The notes: generated from the sequence alone by a model not told the origin. Positions 1 through 8,674 are shown, counted from the stretch's first letter. The stretch is 58,659 nucleotides of DNA from RUG11462 sp036308645 (GCA_036308645.1 JAXJVH010000028.1:1-58659), one strand, 5' to 3'. A program made the numbers and translations.

Positions 1-91
1 CAATAATTCTGTCGTTAAGAAGTCTTGAAAAAATATCATACTGTCTTTCTCCGCGACTTGTCTGTTCAACAACATAAGGTACTAAACTCAT
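1..91 (-). CDS. clpP: ATP-dependent Clp protease proteolytic subunit ClpP (N-terminal fragment)
   Basis: Only the first 30 codons lie in the window, reading leftward off the edge. The start MSLVPYVVEQTSRGERQYD followed by IFSRLLNDRII is the characteristic ClpP N-terminus (axial loop and first helix). The ATG at 89-91 is preceded by AAGGAG at a good distance. ClpP forms the tetradecameric serine peptidase that degrades unfolded proteins handed over by ClpX or ClpC. It lies directly downstream of trigger factor, the usual tig-clpP-clpX order. The catalytic residues are outside the window. Confidence 0.9.
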   Translation of the reverse strand, partial: MSLVPYVVEQTSRGERQYDIFSRLLNDRII

Positions 92-171
92 AATAAAATC
101 TCCTTGTCTTAAATTAATTAAATTAAATTCAATAATTCTAACTACGGACCTTCATTTTCCCTTGAAAAATC

Positions 172-217
172 AAAAAAATATAAAACAGTTTTAGCATAAA
201 TACTAAAACTGTTTTTA
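172..217 (-). terminator. Rho-independent terminator downstream of tig
   Basis: A perfect 13-base stem (182-194 with 203-215, loop of 8) is followed on the minus strand by a T-rich tail at 172-180. It sits between tig and clpP, so clpP probably has its own promoter or relies on readthrough. Confidence 0.75.
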
Positions 218-224
218 ACAATAT

Positions 225-1523
225 TTATGCTTTTACTTCCTCTGTAATTTTAGCATTATCTTTAATAAATTCAGAAGCCTTCTTAACTTTCAAATCCTTA
301 ACAAGTTCAGTTTCGGGAATTGACGCTTTAATCTTTTCAACGTCCATCTGATACATTTCTGCATATTCCTTATACTGATCTTCGATTTCTTCAGCGGTAG
401 GCTCTAAAGACTCAAGTTCTGCAATCTTTTCAAAAGCAAGACGCATTTTAACCTGTTTTTCAGACTGCTCTTTATACTGCTCTTTAAGATTGTCAAGAGT
501 CATACCCATATACTGCATATACTGCTGCATATTAAGACCTTGCATCTGCAATGTATAATCAAAGTCACGAATGTTCTCCATAATTTTGCTATCAATCATA
601 GCCTGCGGAATTTCAGCCTCAAAGCCTTCTAACATTCCCTCGATAAGTTGCGTCTGAACCTGTGTTTCAGCGTCTTTTTCTTTTCTCTCGGCGGCTTTTT
701 TCTTCAAATCCTCTTTGAGTTCGTCAAGAGTTTCAAATTCGCTTACGTCTTTAGCAAATTCATCGTCAACTTCAGGTAAAACTCTTGTTTTAATCTCATG
801 AAGTTTGCATTTGAATACTGCTTCTTTACCTTTTAATTCTTCAACGTGATAATCTTCGGGGAAAGTAACGTTTACATCAAATTCCTCGTCAATTTTTTTA
901 CCTACGATTTGATCTTCAAATCCCGGAATAAACTGACCTGAACCGAGTTTTAACGAATAATCTTCGGCTTTACCGCCCTCGAACTGTTCGCCGTCAACAT
1001 AACCGTCAAAGTCGAATACAACTACGTCGTCGTTTTCAGCGACTCTGTCCTCAACAGGAACCATTGTAGAAGCACGCTCACGAAGTCTTGCAATATCGGC
1101 GTTAATATCTTCCTCAGTTACTTCTGTTGATGGTTTCTCGGCTTTTAAGCCTTTGTAATCTTTAACCGAAACTTCAGGTTTAACAGTTACTTTTACCGAG
1201 AACTCAACGCCCTCTTTACCGATATTTTTAAGGTCAAATTCAACGTCCTGGAAATCTACGATTTCAACGCCTGCCTCTTTAGCGGCGCCGTCTATAGCCT
1301 CCGGATAACACTCATTTAACGCTTCTTCATAGAATACGTTTTCACCGTACATTTTTTCAACGATACCTCTTGGTGCTTTACCTTTTCTGAAACCCGGAAC
1401 ATTAAGTTTCTTAACGTTCTTTTTAAATGCAGTATTAACTGCCTTTTCAAAGGTTTCGGCATCAATTTCAACTAAAAGTTCGTATCTGTTGGTGTCTACT
1501 TTGTTTGATGATTTTAAACTCAT
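225..1523 (-). CDS. tig: Trigger factor (ribosome-associated chaperone and peptidyl-prolyl isomerase)
   Basis: 432 residues, normal family length. It binds ribosomal protein L23 at the exit tunnel and shields nascent chains. The N-terminal ribosome-binding domain carries the signature GFRKGKAP at about 44-51. An FKBP-type isomerase domain follows at roughly 155-245 and a helical C-terminal chaperone domain ends the protein. The reading frame is open further upstream, but AAAGGA lies eight bases before the ATG at 1521-1523 (MSLKSSNK), which fits other trigger factors; the upstream ATG overlaps this ribosome-binding site. The gene is followed by a terminator and then clpP. Confidence 0.95.
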   Translation of the reverse strand: MSLKSSNKVDTNRYELLVEIDAETFEKAVNTAFKKNVKKLNVPGFRKGKAPRGIVEKMYGENVFYEEALNECYPEAIDGAAKEAGVEIVDFQDVEFDLKNIGKEGVEFSVKVTVKPEVSVKDYKGLKAEKPSTEVTEEDINADIARLRERASTMVPVEDRVAENDDVVVFDFDGYVDGEQFEGGKAEDYSLKLGSGQFIPGFEDQIVGKKIDEEFDVNVTFPEDYHVEELKGKEAVFKCKLHEIKTRVLPEVDDEFAKDVSEFETLDELKEDLKKKAAERKEKDAETQVQTQLIEGMLEGFEAEIPQAMIDSKIMENIRDFDYTLQMQGLNMQQYMQYMGMTLDNLKEQYKEQSEKQVKMRLAFEKIAELESLEPTAEEIEDQYKEYAEMYQMDVEKIKASIPETELVKDLKVKKASEFIKDNAKITEEVKA

Positions 1524-1591
1524 TATTGACATCCTTTCAAAAAATATTCCATAAAACAAGTTATTAAACGGAATATAAATTATAAGAAATT

Positions 1592-1628
1592 GTGTAAATC
1601 TGAATTTACACCGTTAAGGTTGATTATA
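1592..1628 (-). promoter_or_regulatory. Probable tig promoter with leader inverted repeat
   Basis: On the minus strand TATAAT occupies 1623-1628 and is preceded by TGT, an extended -10 element; the -35 is poor. Just downstream an 8-base inverted repeat (1592-1599 with 1604-1611, loop 4) could form a hairpin near the transcript 5' end. The rest of the 1524-1755 spacer is AT-rich with nothing else I can name. Confidence 0.5.
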
Positions 1629-1755
1629 ACACAAACATTTTTAAAATGCTACTGTTTTTTTGAAGTTTTTTAATGTTTTTTAACTTTTTTAACCGCTTTT
1701 TAATAAAATTATGATTATTTTTAGTATTATTAGGCTATTTTAAGGCGGATTTTAA

Positions 1756-2439
1756 TTAATCTTTAACCAAAATCGGCTCAAAATTTAAAATATCACAACT
1801 TATACATTTAAAATTTATGCCGTCATATTCGCCGTTAAAAGCATTACAAGCACCTGCCGAATGAACGTGACCGTAATAGACTTCTCTTATATTATATTTT
1901 TTTATTACGTCCATTATTTCATTACATACCGCTTGCTTGTTAAGTGGAGGATAATGCAAAAACAAAATCGGCTCTTTGCCCGTATCTATCGCCGATTTTA
2001 TCGAGGCTTCTATTCTCCCCGCTTCTCTTAACACTATTTTTTTATCGGCGGTATCGTCAAAAAACCAACCTCTTGAACCGCAAACGGCAATATCGCCTAC
2101 AACAAAACTGTTGTTATACAAAAAAGATATGCTGTCAAAACCGTTTTCTTTCATAATCCTGTTCATTTTAGTAACCGACTCCCACCATAAATCGTGGTTG
2201 CCTTTGCCGATGATTTTTTTGCCCGGAAGATTATTAATAAACCTAAAGTCCTCAATCGTGTCTTTAAGTTTCAACGCCCAAGAAATATCGCCGGGGATTA
2301 CTATTGTGTCATTTTCGCCGACTTTTTTTTCAATATTTTCTTTCAACCGTTCGGTATAATTTGCCCAACCTTTGAAAATATCCATAGGCTTGTCTGTACC
2401 AAACGACAAATGAAAATCCGAAATTGCATATAGTGCCAA
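1756..2439 (-). CDS. Calcineurin-like metallophosphoesterase
   Basis: 227 residues with the full dimetal phosphoesterase motif set: DFH at 8-10, GD at 50-51, GNHD at 80-83, LHYPP at 161-165 and GHVH at 190-193. It should hydrolyse a phosphoester with two bound metal ions; the substrate is unknown. Related single-domain proteins are widespread in Clostridia as predicted phosphohydrolases. The start is TTG, with GGAGG a few bases upstream. It lies 14 bases after the preceding small gene, so the two are probably co-transcribed. No signal peptide, so cytoplasmic. Confidence 0.85.
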   Translation of the reverse strand: MALYAISDFHLSFGTDKPMDIFKGWANYTERLKENIEKKVGENDTIVIPGDISWALKLKDTIEDFRFINNLPGKKIIGKGNHDLWWESVTKMNRIMKENGFDSISFLYNNSFVVGDIAVCGSRGWFFDDTADKKIVLREAGRIEASIKSAIDTGKEPILFLHYPPLNKQAVCNEIMDVIKKYNIREVYYGHVHSAGACNAFNGEYDGINFKCISCDILNFEPILVKD

Positions 2440-2453
2440 TTATAATTCCTCCG

Positions 2454-2843
2454 TCAACGATTATCTATAAGCCAATTCTTTGCTTCTTCAAGATCGCTTA
2501 TGCTTTTCATTAAAATATAAGTTCCCTTATTCTTTTTATTAATATATTTATTCCATTTATTATCAAGCCCTATAAAAGCAATCTTTTTTAAAGGTTTATC
2601 AAGAGAAATAAAGGTATCTAACAAATAATCAATCATTTCTCTGTCAACATCCGTTTCATTAAGAATAACCGCTAAATATGAGCTTGCAGACGGTCGCTTT
2701 ATTGTTTTTAAATCGTTATCAAATTTTTCAAAAAACAAATCTTTTCTGTCGCACAGCGAATCTAAATGCTCGCACCAAATCTCACCGCCGCCGAAATACA
2801 GCGAAAAAGATTTTTTATTTATTCCAAGCTCGTATTTTTCCAT
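2454..2843 (-). CDS. Hypothetical protein, 129 aa
   Basis: I do not recognise a family. The protein is soluble, rich in charged and aromatic residues, and begins with a beta-type segment (YELGINKKSFSLYFGG). The second half has a LKKIAFIGLDNKW stretch and looks like an alternating alpha/beta fold, possibly STAS-like, but that is a guess. The ATG has AGAGGG upstream, a site that overlaps the tail of the thrC terminator. It is followed after 14 bases by the metallophosphoesterase, suggesting a two-gene unit. Confidence 0.65.
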   Translation of the reverse strand: MEKYELGINKKSFSLYFGGGEIWCEHLDSLCDRKDLFFEKFDNDLKTIKRPSASSYLAVILNETDVDREMIDYLLDTFISLDKPLKKIAFIGLDNKWNKYINKKNKGTYILMKSISDLEEAKNWLIDNR

Positions 2844-2854
2844 TTTACCCTCTA

Positions 2855-2893
2855 AAAAGCAAATCGGGCAACTTTAAAAGCGTAAGTTGCCCG
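2855..2893 (-). terminator. Terminator of thrC
   Basis: Ten-base GC-rich stem, 2865-2874 with 2884-2893, starting eight bases beyond the thrC stop and followed on the minus strand by a T-rich stretch. It separates thrC from the 129-aa gene. Confidence 0.75.
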
Positions 2894-2900
2894 AAAAATT

Positions 2901-4385
2901 TTAACCTAAAAAGTTTTTGATAAAATCTGACATTTCGGACTTATCAACACAGGTTTTATGTAATACTTCTTTATCTTTGAGTCCTGCAAGAGGTGCAGGG
3001 ATTTTGGTTTTTGTAACTTGTGAAAGTTTTTCAACCATTAAGAATTCGGTTTCGGGCATTTCACCGTCATAAACTGCCGGCAAAACAGAAGCCGCAAACT
3101 TATAAGGCGAAGCGGTTGAAGCGATTACGGTAGGAGTGGTATCACCTGTTTTCTCTACATATTGGTCATAAACATTAACCGCTACCGCAGTATGAGTATC
3201 GCAAAGATAGTTGTACTCTTTAAACATCTTGGCAATAGTGGATTTAGTACCCTCGTCATCACAGCAGCCGCCGAAAAATTCAGCGTCTAATTTAGCCTTT
3301 ACTTCATCGCTGATTTTGTAAACGCCGTCTTTTGAGAGCGAAGTCATAAGTTCTGTTACTTTCTGCTCGTCTTCATTATAAAGGTGGAACAAAAGACGTT
3401 CAAGATTTGATGAAATAAGAATATCCATAGAAGGCGAAGTTGTTGTGTAGAAATCTCTGTTTCTGTCATAAACGCCTGTTTCGATAAAATCGGTAAGAAT
3501 ATTGTTTTTATTGGAAGCGCAGATGAATTTTGCAATCGGAATACCCATCTGTTTAGCATAGTAAGCCGCCAAAATATTTCCGAAGTTGCCTGTAGGAACA
3601 ACTACATTGAATTTGTCGCCTTTGTTAATTCTGCCTGTACTCACTAGGTCGATATAAGAAGAAACATAATAAACAATCTGCGGAACCAAACGGCCGAAGT
3701 TAATAGAATTTGCAGAAGAAAATTCCATATTTTTATCTGCTAAATACTTCTTCATTTCTTCGTCGCCGAAAATCTGCTTTACTCCTGTTTGAGCGTCGTC
3801 AAAATTACCTTTGATAGCGCAAACCGAAACGTTATTGCCTGTTTGCGTGGTCATCTGTAATTTCTGCATAGGGCTTACGCCGTCCTCAGGATAGAAAACG
3901 ATGATTTTTGTGTTTTCAACATCTGCAAAACCGTCGAGAGCCGCTTTACCCGTATCGCCCGAAGTTGCAACAAGAATTACCATAGTTTTACCTGCCGCAA
4001 CCTTTTTAGCAGAGGTTGTAAGCAAATAAGGAAGTAACTGCAAAGCCATATCTTTAAACGCGCAGGTAGGACCATGCCAAAGTTCAAGAATATTCTCGCC
4101 TTTTTTAACCTCAACAACGGGAGCCGGTTTATTATCATCAAAAGTATTGTCATAAGCGCCGCTTACACAATATTTAATTTCATCATCGGTAAAATCGGTA
4201 AGATAAAGTTTTAAAACCTCAAAAGCTCTTTCTTTATAATTCATATCAGCCATTTTATCAAGAACTTCATCTGAAAGTTTCGGAAAAGATTTCGGTACAA
4301 AAAGACCGCCCTCCGAAGAAAGTCCTTTGCAGATAGCCTCAGCCGATTCAATATTCTGTTTTTTTCTTGTACTTGTAAACTGCAT
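2901..4385 (-). CDS. thrC: Threonine synthase
   Basis: About 494 residues, the long (E. coli/yeast-like) form. It converts O-phosphohomoserine to threonine and phosphate using pyridoxal phosphate. The cofactor lysine is K111 in GPTCAFKD, and the phosphate-binding ATSGDTGKAA segment follows. The start is one of two adjacent ATGs (4385 or 4388); I chose the inner one because it is better spaced from AGGTG. No other threonine gene is nearby, so it appears to be a single-gene transcript with its own promoter and terminator. Confidence 0.93.
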   Translation of the reverse strand: MQFTSTRKKQNIESAEAICKGLSSEGGLFVPKSFPKLSDEVLDKMADMNYKERAFEVLKLYLTDFTDDEIKYCVSGAYDNTFDDNKPAPVVEVKKGENILELWHGPTCAFKDMALQLLPYLLTTSAKKVAAGKTMVILVATSGDTGKAALDGFADVENTKIIVFYPEDGVSPMQKLQMTTQTGNNVSVCAIKGNFDDAQTGVKQIFGDEEMKKYLADKNMEFSSANSINFGRLVPQIVYYVSSYIDLVSTGRINKGDKFNVVVPTGNFGNILAAYYAKQMGIPIAKFICASNKNNILTDFIETGVYDRNRDFYTTTSPSMDILISSNLERLLFHLYNEDEQKVTELMTSLSKDGVYKISDEVKAKLDAEFFGGCCDDEGTKSTIAKMFKEYNYLCDTHTAVAVNVYDQYVEKTGDTTPTVIASTASPYKFAASVLPAVYDGEMPETEFLMVEKLSQVTKTKIPAPLAGLKDKEVLHKTCVDKSEMSDFIKNFLG

Positions 4386-4423
4386 CATATTCACCTTTAT
4401 AAAAATAAATTTATACAACTTTT

Positions 4424-4452
4424 ATTTTATACTATTTCAGTCTATTTGTCAA
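4424..4452 (-). promoter_or_regulatory. thrC promoter
   Basis: TTGACA (4447-4452) and TAAAAT (4424-4429) are separated by exactly 17 bases on the minus strand. The -35 overlaps the TGA stop of the upstream dipeptidase gene. Confidence 0.75.
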
Positions 4453-5300
4453 AGCATTTTGAAAAATAAAGCAGAATTTCTGTAAAATATCTTATCTGCA
4501 AGGTCTTTTCCCAACTCTTTTTGTAAAAAATTATAAAAATTAGGCATATTTTCGACTTTTCCGATTGATTTATGAATATCGCAACCGTCAAAATCACTGC
4601 CTAAAGCAATTGCGTCTTCACCGCCGAGCAACAAAAATCGCTCGATATGACGAAGCAAGTCGTAATAATCCTTTTCTTCATCGCAAAGAAAAGCGTTATA
4701 AAAATTTATTCCGACAACTCCGCCTATATCGCAAATAATTTCAAACTGTTCATCGGTAAGGTTTCGTCTGTGATTAAATATTTCATAACTGTCGGAATGA
4801 GTTGCAATAAACGGTTTTGTAACTACATTGCACAAATCCGAAAAACTTTTGAAATTAAGATGCGAAACGTCAATAATTATATCTTCTTTTTCAAGTTCTT
4901 TTACAACCTCTTTACCGAAATCGGTAAGTCCTCCGTCGGAATTTGCGCCGCCTGCAATTCCGTTATTCTCATTCCACGTTAAAGAGGCAATTTTCACACC
5001 GCATTGCTTAAACTTATGTATATTCTCAATATCACCGTTTAAACATGACAAATTTTCAATTGATAAAACAGGCGTTACATTACCGAAATCGGTATTTTTA
5101 TAAATATCATAAAGTGTGTGAAAACGTTTTGTTGCTTCTTCTCCCTTAAACTTATCGTCAATAAAACAAGCAAAAGTTTGAACTGTGGCATCAAACTGCG
5201 ACAACCTTTTTACATCAATATCAAATGTATTTTCTTCTAACACACCGTTTTCATCAGCACATCTGCACAATGTATCGCAATGCAAATCAAAATATTTCAT
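4449..5300 (-). CDS. Membrane dipeptidase-like metallopeptidase (M19, renal dipeptidase family)
   Basis: 283 residues. Zinc ligands expected for M19 enzymes are visible: H7 and D9 in DLHCDT, bridging E82, H147, H168, and D236 in GSDFDG. The family hydrolyses dipeptides, often with a D-residue at the C-terminal side. There is no signal peptide, so it acts in the cytoplasm despite the family name. Its start touches the yraN stop (shared base 5300), so it is translationally coupled to the rplS-to-yraN run upstream. The reading frame is intact and of normal length for bacterial short M19 proteins. Confidence 0.88.
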   Translation of the reverse strand: MKYFDLHCDTLCRCADENGVLEENTFDIDVKRLSQFDATVQTFACFIDDKFKGEEATKRFHTLYDIYKNTDFGNVTPVLSIENLSCLNGDIENIHKFKQCGVKIASLTWNENNGIAGGANSDGGLTDFGKEVVKELEKEDIIIDVSHLNFKSFSDLCNVVTKPFIATHSDSYEIFNHRRNLTDEQFEIICDIGGVVGINFYNAFLCDEEKDYYDLLRHIERFLLLGGEDAIALGSDFDGCDIHKSIGKVENMPNFYNFLQKELGKDLADKIFYRNSALFFKML

Positions 5301-5677
5301 TATATATAACCCTCTTTACAAAAAGCATTTTCAATATGTTTAACCTTTGATTTTTTGAACGGATTTTTAGGCAAAAACACCTCTATTACATCAAATCTCG
5401 GTTGTTTTTCGGTTTTGCTTGCCGACAAGTACAAAGAAGCCGCAGAAATAATCTTTTTCTGTTTCTGTTTAGTAACCGCCTCAGAGGGCATTATCATCGC
5501 ATTTTCGCTTCTTGTTTTAACCTCTGCAAAAACAATATATTCATCTTTTTCGGCAATTATATCAACCTCGCCGTAACGGCATCGGTAATTAAGCGCAACA
5601 ATGTCATAACCTTTTTTAACAAGAAATTTCGCCGCAATGGTTTCGCCGTTTACACCGTTTATATTGGCTATATTCAT
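5300..5677 (-). CDS. yraN: YraN/UPF0102 family nuclease-fold protein
   Basis: 125 residues, the normal length. The core GEVDII...FAEVKTR is the PD-(D/E)XK-type nuclease motif of the UPF0102 family, related to Holliday-junction resolvases. The cellular role is not established, though linked roles in DNA uptake or repair are proposed. It overlaps rnhB by four bases (ATGA) and abuts the dipeptidase gene. The neighbourhood rplS-lepB-rbgA-rnhB-yraN is the common Firmicutes order and supports the call. Confidence 0.88.
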   Translation of the reverse strand: MNIANINGVNGETIAAKFLVKKGYDIVALNYRCRYGEVDIIAEKDEYIVFAEVKTRSENAMIMPSEAVTKQKQKKIISAASLYLSASKTEKQPRFDVIEVFLPKNPFKKSKVKHIENAFCKEGYI

Positions 5678-6291
5678 AGATTTTTACCTTTTGCTAAAAT
5701 TTTGCCGATAAAGGTTTTTCTGTGTATCTCGCACGGTCCGTATTCCAGCAGTTTTTCTTGGTGCAGTTTTGTTCCGTAGCCTTTATGACGCGCAAAATCA
5801 TATTCGGGATATTTTTTATCGAGTTCTAACATCAATCTGTCCCTTGTCACTTTCGCTAAAATCGAAGCCGCCGCAATAGACATTGATTTAGCGTCGCCTT
5901 TTACAACGCAATCGGCAGGAATTTGCAACCGTTCGGGAACTTTGTTTCCGTCGATTATCACAAATTGCGGTTTCACTTTTAATCCGTTAACCGCATTGGT
6001 CATAGCAAGCATTGTGGCTTGCAAAATATTTATTTCGTCAATAACATTATTATCAACAAGTTGAATATCATAAGAAATCGCTTTTTCAATAATAATATCG
6101 TAAAGCGCTTCACGCTTTTTTTCCGAAAGTTTTTTGGAATCGTTAAGCCCTTCTATTTCGCAGTTTTCGGGCAGAATTACCGCCGCGGCGCAAACGGGAC
6201 CTGCAAGCGGTCCTCTTCCTGCTTCATCTACCCCTGCGACTACCTCATAGCCTTTTAATTTAATATCATTTTCAATGCTGTAATCAGGCAT
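5674..6291 (-). CDS. rnhB: Ribonuclease HII
   Basis: 205 residues. It cleaves RNA in RNA-DNA hybrids and single ribonucleotides in DNA. The active-site block VDEAGRGPLAG gives D22 and E23, with D114 (IIDGNK) and the KGDAKSMSIAAASI segment further on. A longer reading from a GTG at 6300 is possible, but AAAGG lies eight bases before the ATG at 6289-6291 (MPDYSIEN), so I use that. It overlaps yraN by four bases. A terminator stem between rbgA and rnhB means some transcripts stop before it. Confidence 0.93.
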   Translation of the reverse strand: MPDYSIENDIKLKGYEVVAGVDEAGRGPLAGPVCAAAVILPENCEIEGLNDSKKLSEKKREALYDIIIEKAISYDIQLVDNNVIDEINILQATMLAMTNAVNGLKVKPQFVIIDGNKVPERLQIPADCVVKGDAKSMSIAAASILAKVTRDRLMLELDKKYPEYDFARHKGYGTKLHQEKLLEYGPCEIHRKTFIGKILAKGKNL

Positions 6292-6302
6292 TTTTCTCAC
6301 CT

Positions 6303-6340
6303 TTCAAAAAACCGCTTATCATAAAAGAAATAAGCGGTTT
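6303..6340 (-). terminator. Terminator or attenuator between rbgA and rnhB
   Basis: Perfect 11-base stem (6309-6319 with 6330-6340) followed by T6 on the minus strand. It lies inside an otherwise compact gene run, and the T tract runs directly into the rnhB ribosome-binding region. Confidence 0.7.
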
Positions 6341-6364
6341 AATTTTATATTTACGGGTTTATAT

Positions 6365-7243
6365 TTACGGACGTTCAAGTGTCATACGACCGATTTTTGT
6401 ATTTCTGAATTCTTCCAAAAAAGTATTAGCCATTCGTTCGGTATCAACATCGCCGCCCGAAATTTTCATTCCACGTTTTTTACCCATTTCGCAAAGAATA
6501 TCATAATCATCGGTATTTTCCAAATCAACATCAATTTTATATCTCGCTAAAAGCATTTCGGGATAAAGCGTTTTTACTTCTTTTATCAAATCCATTGCAA
6601 GCAGTTCAACATCAAGGATAGTATCTTTTACAGAACCGCAAAAAGCAAGATGCTCGCCGACCTTTTGGTCGTCAAATTTCGGCCACAAAACTCCGGGGGT
6701 ATCCATCATTTCAACGCCCTTGCCTATCATAAACCACTGATTTCCTCGTGTAACGCCCGGACGATTTTCAACCTTTGCCCTATTCGCCCCGGCAATACGG
6801 TTAATAAACGACGATTTACCGACGTTCGGAATACCTACAATCATAACCTTTAAGGTTTTGCCCGACATTCCTTTTTCTTCTAATTTTTTAATTCTTTCGG
6901 AAAGAATACTTTTTACAGTAGGTAAAAACTTATTAAAACCGCTGCCTGTTTTACAGTCAATCGGCAATGCAAAAGTATTTTCGTCATTTAACTTTTTAAC
7001 CCATTCGGCTGTAATCTTTTCATCAGCCATATCGCATTTATTAAGCAGTATTATTCTCGGCTTTGATTTTACCCATTCCGACAATTCGGGATTGCGTGAT
7101 GAATAAGGAATTCTCGCGTCGATTATTTCGGCAACCAAATCAATAAGCGGTAATTTTTCGCCTATTAATCTTCGGGTTTTAGCCATGTGTCCGGGAAACC
7201 ACTGAATATTTTGTCTTTGCTCGTTATTACTGTCTTTCTGCAT
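6365..7243 (-). CDS. rbgA: Ribosome biogenesis GTPase RbgA (YlqF)
   Basis: 292 residues. It is a circularly permuted GTPase: the guanine-specificity motif NKCD comes first (about residue 68), then the P-loop GIPNVGKSS and the DTPG switch. The N-terminal WFPGHMAK block is diagnostic. In B. subtilis it is needed for late assembly of the 50S subunit (L16 incorporation). It lies between lepB and rnhB, as in most Firmicutes. Confidence 0.94.
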   Translation of the reverse strand: MQKDSNNEQRQNIQWFPGHMAKTRRLIGEKLPLIDLVAEIIDARIPYSSRNPELSEWVKSKPRIILLNKCDMADEKITAEWVKKLNDENTFALPIDCKTGSGFNKFLPTVKSILSERIKKLEEKGMSGKTLKVMIVGIPNVGKSSFINRIAGANRAKVENRPGVTRGNQWFMIGKGVEMMDTPGVLWPKFDDQKVGEHLAFCGSVKDTILDVELLAMDLIKEVKTLYPEMLLARYKIDVDLENTDDYDILCEMGKKRGMKISGGDVDTERMANTFLEEFRNTKIGRMTLERP

Positions 7244-7271
7244 AAAAAATTCTCTTTTTTTGTATTTTAAA

Positions 7272-7378
7272 CAAATATTTATACCTTCAAAATTTTAATC
7301 AAATATTTTTATATTCAAAACTTTAATCAAATACTTTTATATTCAAAATTTTAATCAAATATTTTTATATCTTCAAAA
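7272..7378. repeat. 28-base tandem repeats, last copy running into the lepB 3' end
   Basis: Three consecutive 28-base units start at 7272, 7300 and 7328, and a fourth, partial unit starts at 7356 inside the end of lepB. Each reads CAAATA(T/C)TT..TTCAAAA(T/C)TTTAAT with a few changes. On the minus strand each copy repeats the last lepB codons and its TAA. The pattern suggests tandem duplication of the gene tail into the spacer. Confidence 0.85.
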
Positions 7379-8004
7379 GGATAAACCCTTAATAAAACCT
7401 TGCCTAAAATATATCTTTTATCTACCATCCAGATGTCATTAGTACGGCTGTCATGAGAATTATGACGGTTATCTCCCATAACAAAAACGCAACCTTCCGG
7501 CACCGTTTCCTTATTAACCAAATTCACTTGAGGCGTACCGAGGTGGTCCTCATAATTTCTAATGTAAGGTTCATCTAACTCTTCATCATTTAAAAGCACC
7601 TTGCCGTCCTCGGTTATTTCTATTGTATCGCCTGCAACCGCAATTACTCTTTTTACAATAGGCTGGTTATATTTTAACTTTTCGCTGTCATCGGAATTTT
7701 CTGGATTTCTTGATACGATTACAATATCTCCTCTTTGCGGATTGTAACAAAAATCAGTAACGATAAGTTGGTCTTTATCCAAAAGCGTATCCATCATAGA
7801 TTCTCCGTCAACCTTAACCTTACCTACAAAAAAGGTAAAGATAATAACAACTGCGACAAAAGAAACAATAAAAGAATCTATCCATTCGCAAAGGCTTTTT
7901 ACAAAACCGCTTTTTTCATTTTTTTCGGTATTATTAATTTCGTCAATCTCTTCTTTTTCAAGACCTACCGAATTTTTTTCCTGTTCAAAATCTTTATTTT
8001 CCAA
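7351..8004 (-). CDS. lepB: Signal peptidase I
   Basis: 217 residues. It removes signal peptides from exported proteins at the outer face of the membrane. One membrane anchor lies at about 44-61 after an acidic cytoplasmic N-terminus. Catalytic S69 is in GESMMDTL and general-base K118 in IVKRVIAVAGD; the GDNRHNSHDSR box follows at 178-187. The start is TTG with GGTGGG upstream. It is downstream of rplS in the same direction, the usual Firmicutes order. Its last codons are copied in the spacer repeats just beyond the stop. Confidence 0.94.
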   Translation of the reverse strand: MENKDFEQEKNSVGLEKEEIDEINNTEKNEKSGFVKSLCEWIDSFIVSFVAVVIIFTFFVGKVKVDGESMMDTLLDKDQLIVTDFCYNPQRGDIVIVSRNPENSDDSEKLKYNQPIVKRVIAVAGDTIEITEDGKVLLNDEELDEPYIRNYEDHLGTPQVNLVNKETVPEGCVFVMGDNRHNSHDSRTNDIWMVDKRYILGKVLLRVYPFEDIKIFD

Positions 8005-8120
8005 TTTAACCCACCGCTTAATACTTAATATATAATATAAAATAGTTATATGAAATCTTAATAGATAAAAATTATATCATACAATTACCAAAAATAAAAG
8101 AGCAATTTATTAATTTTTTA

Positions 8121-8152
8121 AAAAAATAGGGACGAATTTTCATTCGTCCCTA
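8121..8152 (-). terminator. Terminator of rplS
   Basis: Perfect 11-base stem (8127-8137 with 8142-8152, loop 4) followed by a run of T on the minus strand, immediately beyond the rplS stop. Confidence 0.8.
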
Positions 8153-8163
8153 AAACTTCAAAA

Positions 8164-8508
8164 TTATTTAAGTTTCTGTTTAAGTTTAGCAGCCTTACCA
8201 ACTCTGTCACGTAAGTAGTAGAGTTTAGATCTTCTTGCTACACCTTCCATAACCACTTCAATCTTTGCAACGTTTGGTGAGTTAACCGGGAATACTCTCT
8301 CGATACCGCAACCGTATGCTACGCGACGAACTGTGATTGTCTCTGCGATACCGCTGTTGTTTTTAGCGATAACGATACCTTCATAAACCTGAATTCTTTC
8401 TTTTTCACCCTCGCGGATTTTAACGTGTACCTTTACAGTAGCACCAACAGGGATTTTAGGCATATCAGTTTTAATCTGATCAGCTACTAAATTTTTAATT
8501 GCGTCCAT
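8164..8508 (-). CDS. rplS: 50S ribosomal protein L19
   Basis: 114 residues, normal length. L19 sits at the 30S-50S interface. Recognisable blocks are the N-terminal DQIKTDMPKIPVGATV, ERIQVYEG, the VRR..YGCGIER segment and the C-terminal KLYYLRDRVGKAAK. AGGAGG lies just before the ATG. The gene has a strong consensus promoter and a leader of about 130 bases that may fold, consistent with autoregulated ribosomal protein genes. Confidence 0.97.
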   Translation of the reverse strand: MDAIKNLVADQIKTDMPKIPVGATVKVHVKIREGEKERIQVYEGIVIAKNNSGIAETITVRRVAYGCGIERVFPVNSPNVAKIEVVMEGVARRSKLYYLRDRVGKAAKLKQKLK

Positions 8509-8640
8509 TTTTCTTTCCTCCTATAAAATTTCCAGACATTCATACTACATAAATGCACAGAGGACTGCCCGCTTCAGTTGTTTCGGTTTTTAAACCTCGC
8601 ACTGACTCCACCCCGAATAGGCTCGGTGAAATCATAAGCC
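8509..8640 (-). promoter_or_regulatory. Possible structured leader of rplS
   Basis: The transcript from the rplS promoter has about 130 untranslated bases. They contain GGTTT/AAACC and CACC/GGTG hairpins and are more GC-rich than other spacers here. L19 leader RNAs are known in low-GC Gram-positives, but I could not match this one to the published fold by eye. Confidence 0.4.
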
Positions 8641-8645
8641 TATGT

Positions 8646-8674
8646 ATTATAACACTATGCGCCCTATTTGTCAA
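8646..8674 (-). promoter_or_regulatory. rplS promoter (perfect consensus)
   Basis: TTGACA (8669-8674), 17-base spacer, TATAAT (8646-8651) on the minus strand, preceded by TGT just before the -10. Divergent from the dus promoter about 20 bases away. Confidence 0.85.

Noticed and set aside
7272..7355. Tandem units as a CRISPR array
   Set aside because: The units are directly adjacent without unique spacers, and they copy the lepB tail.
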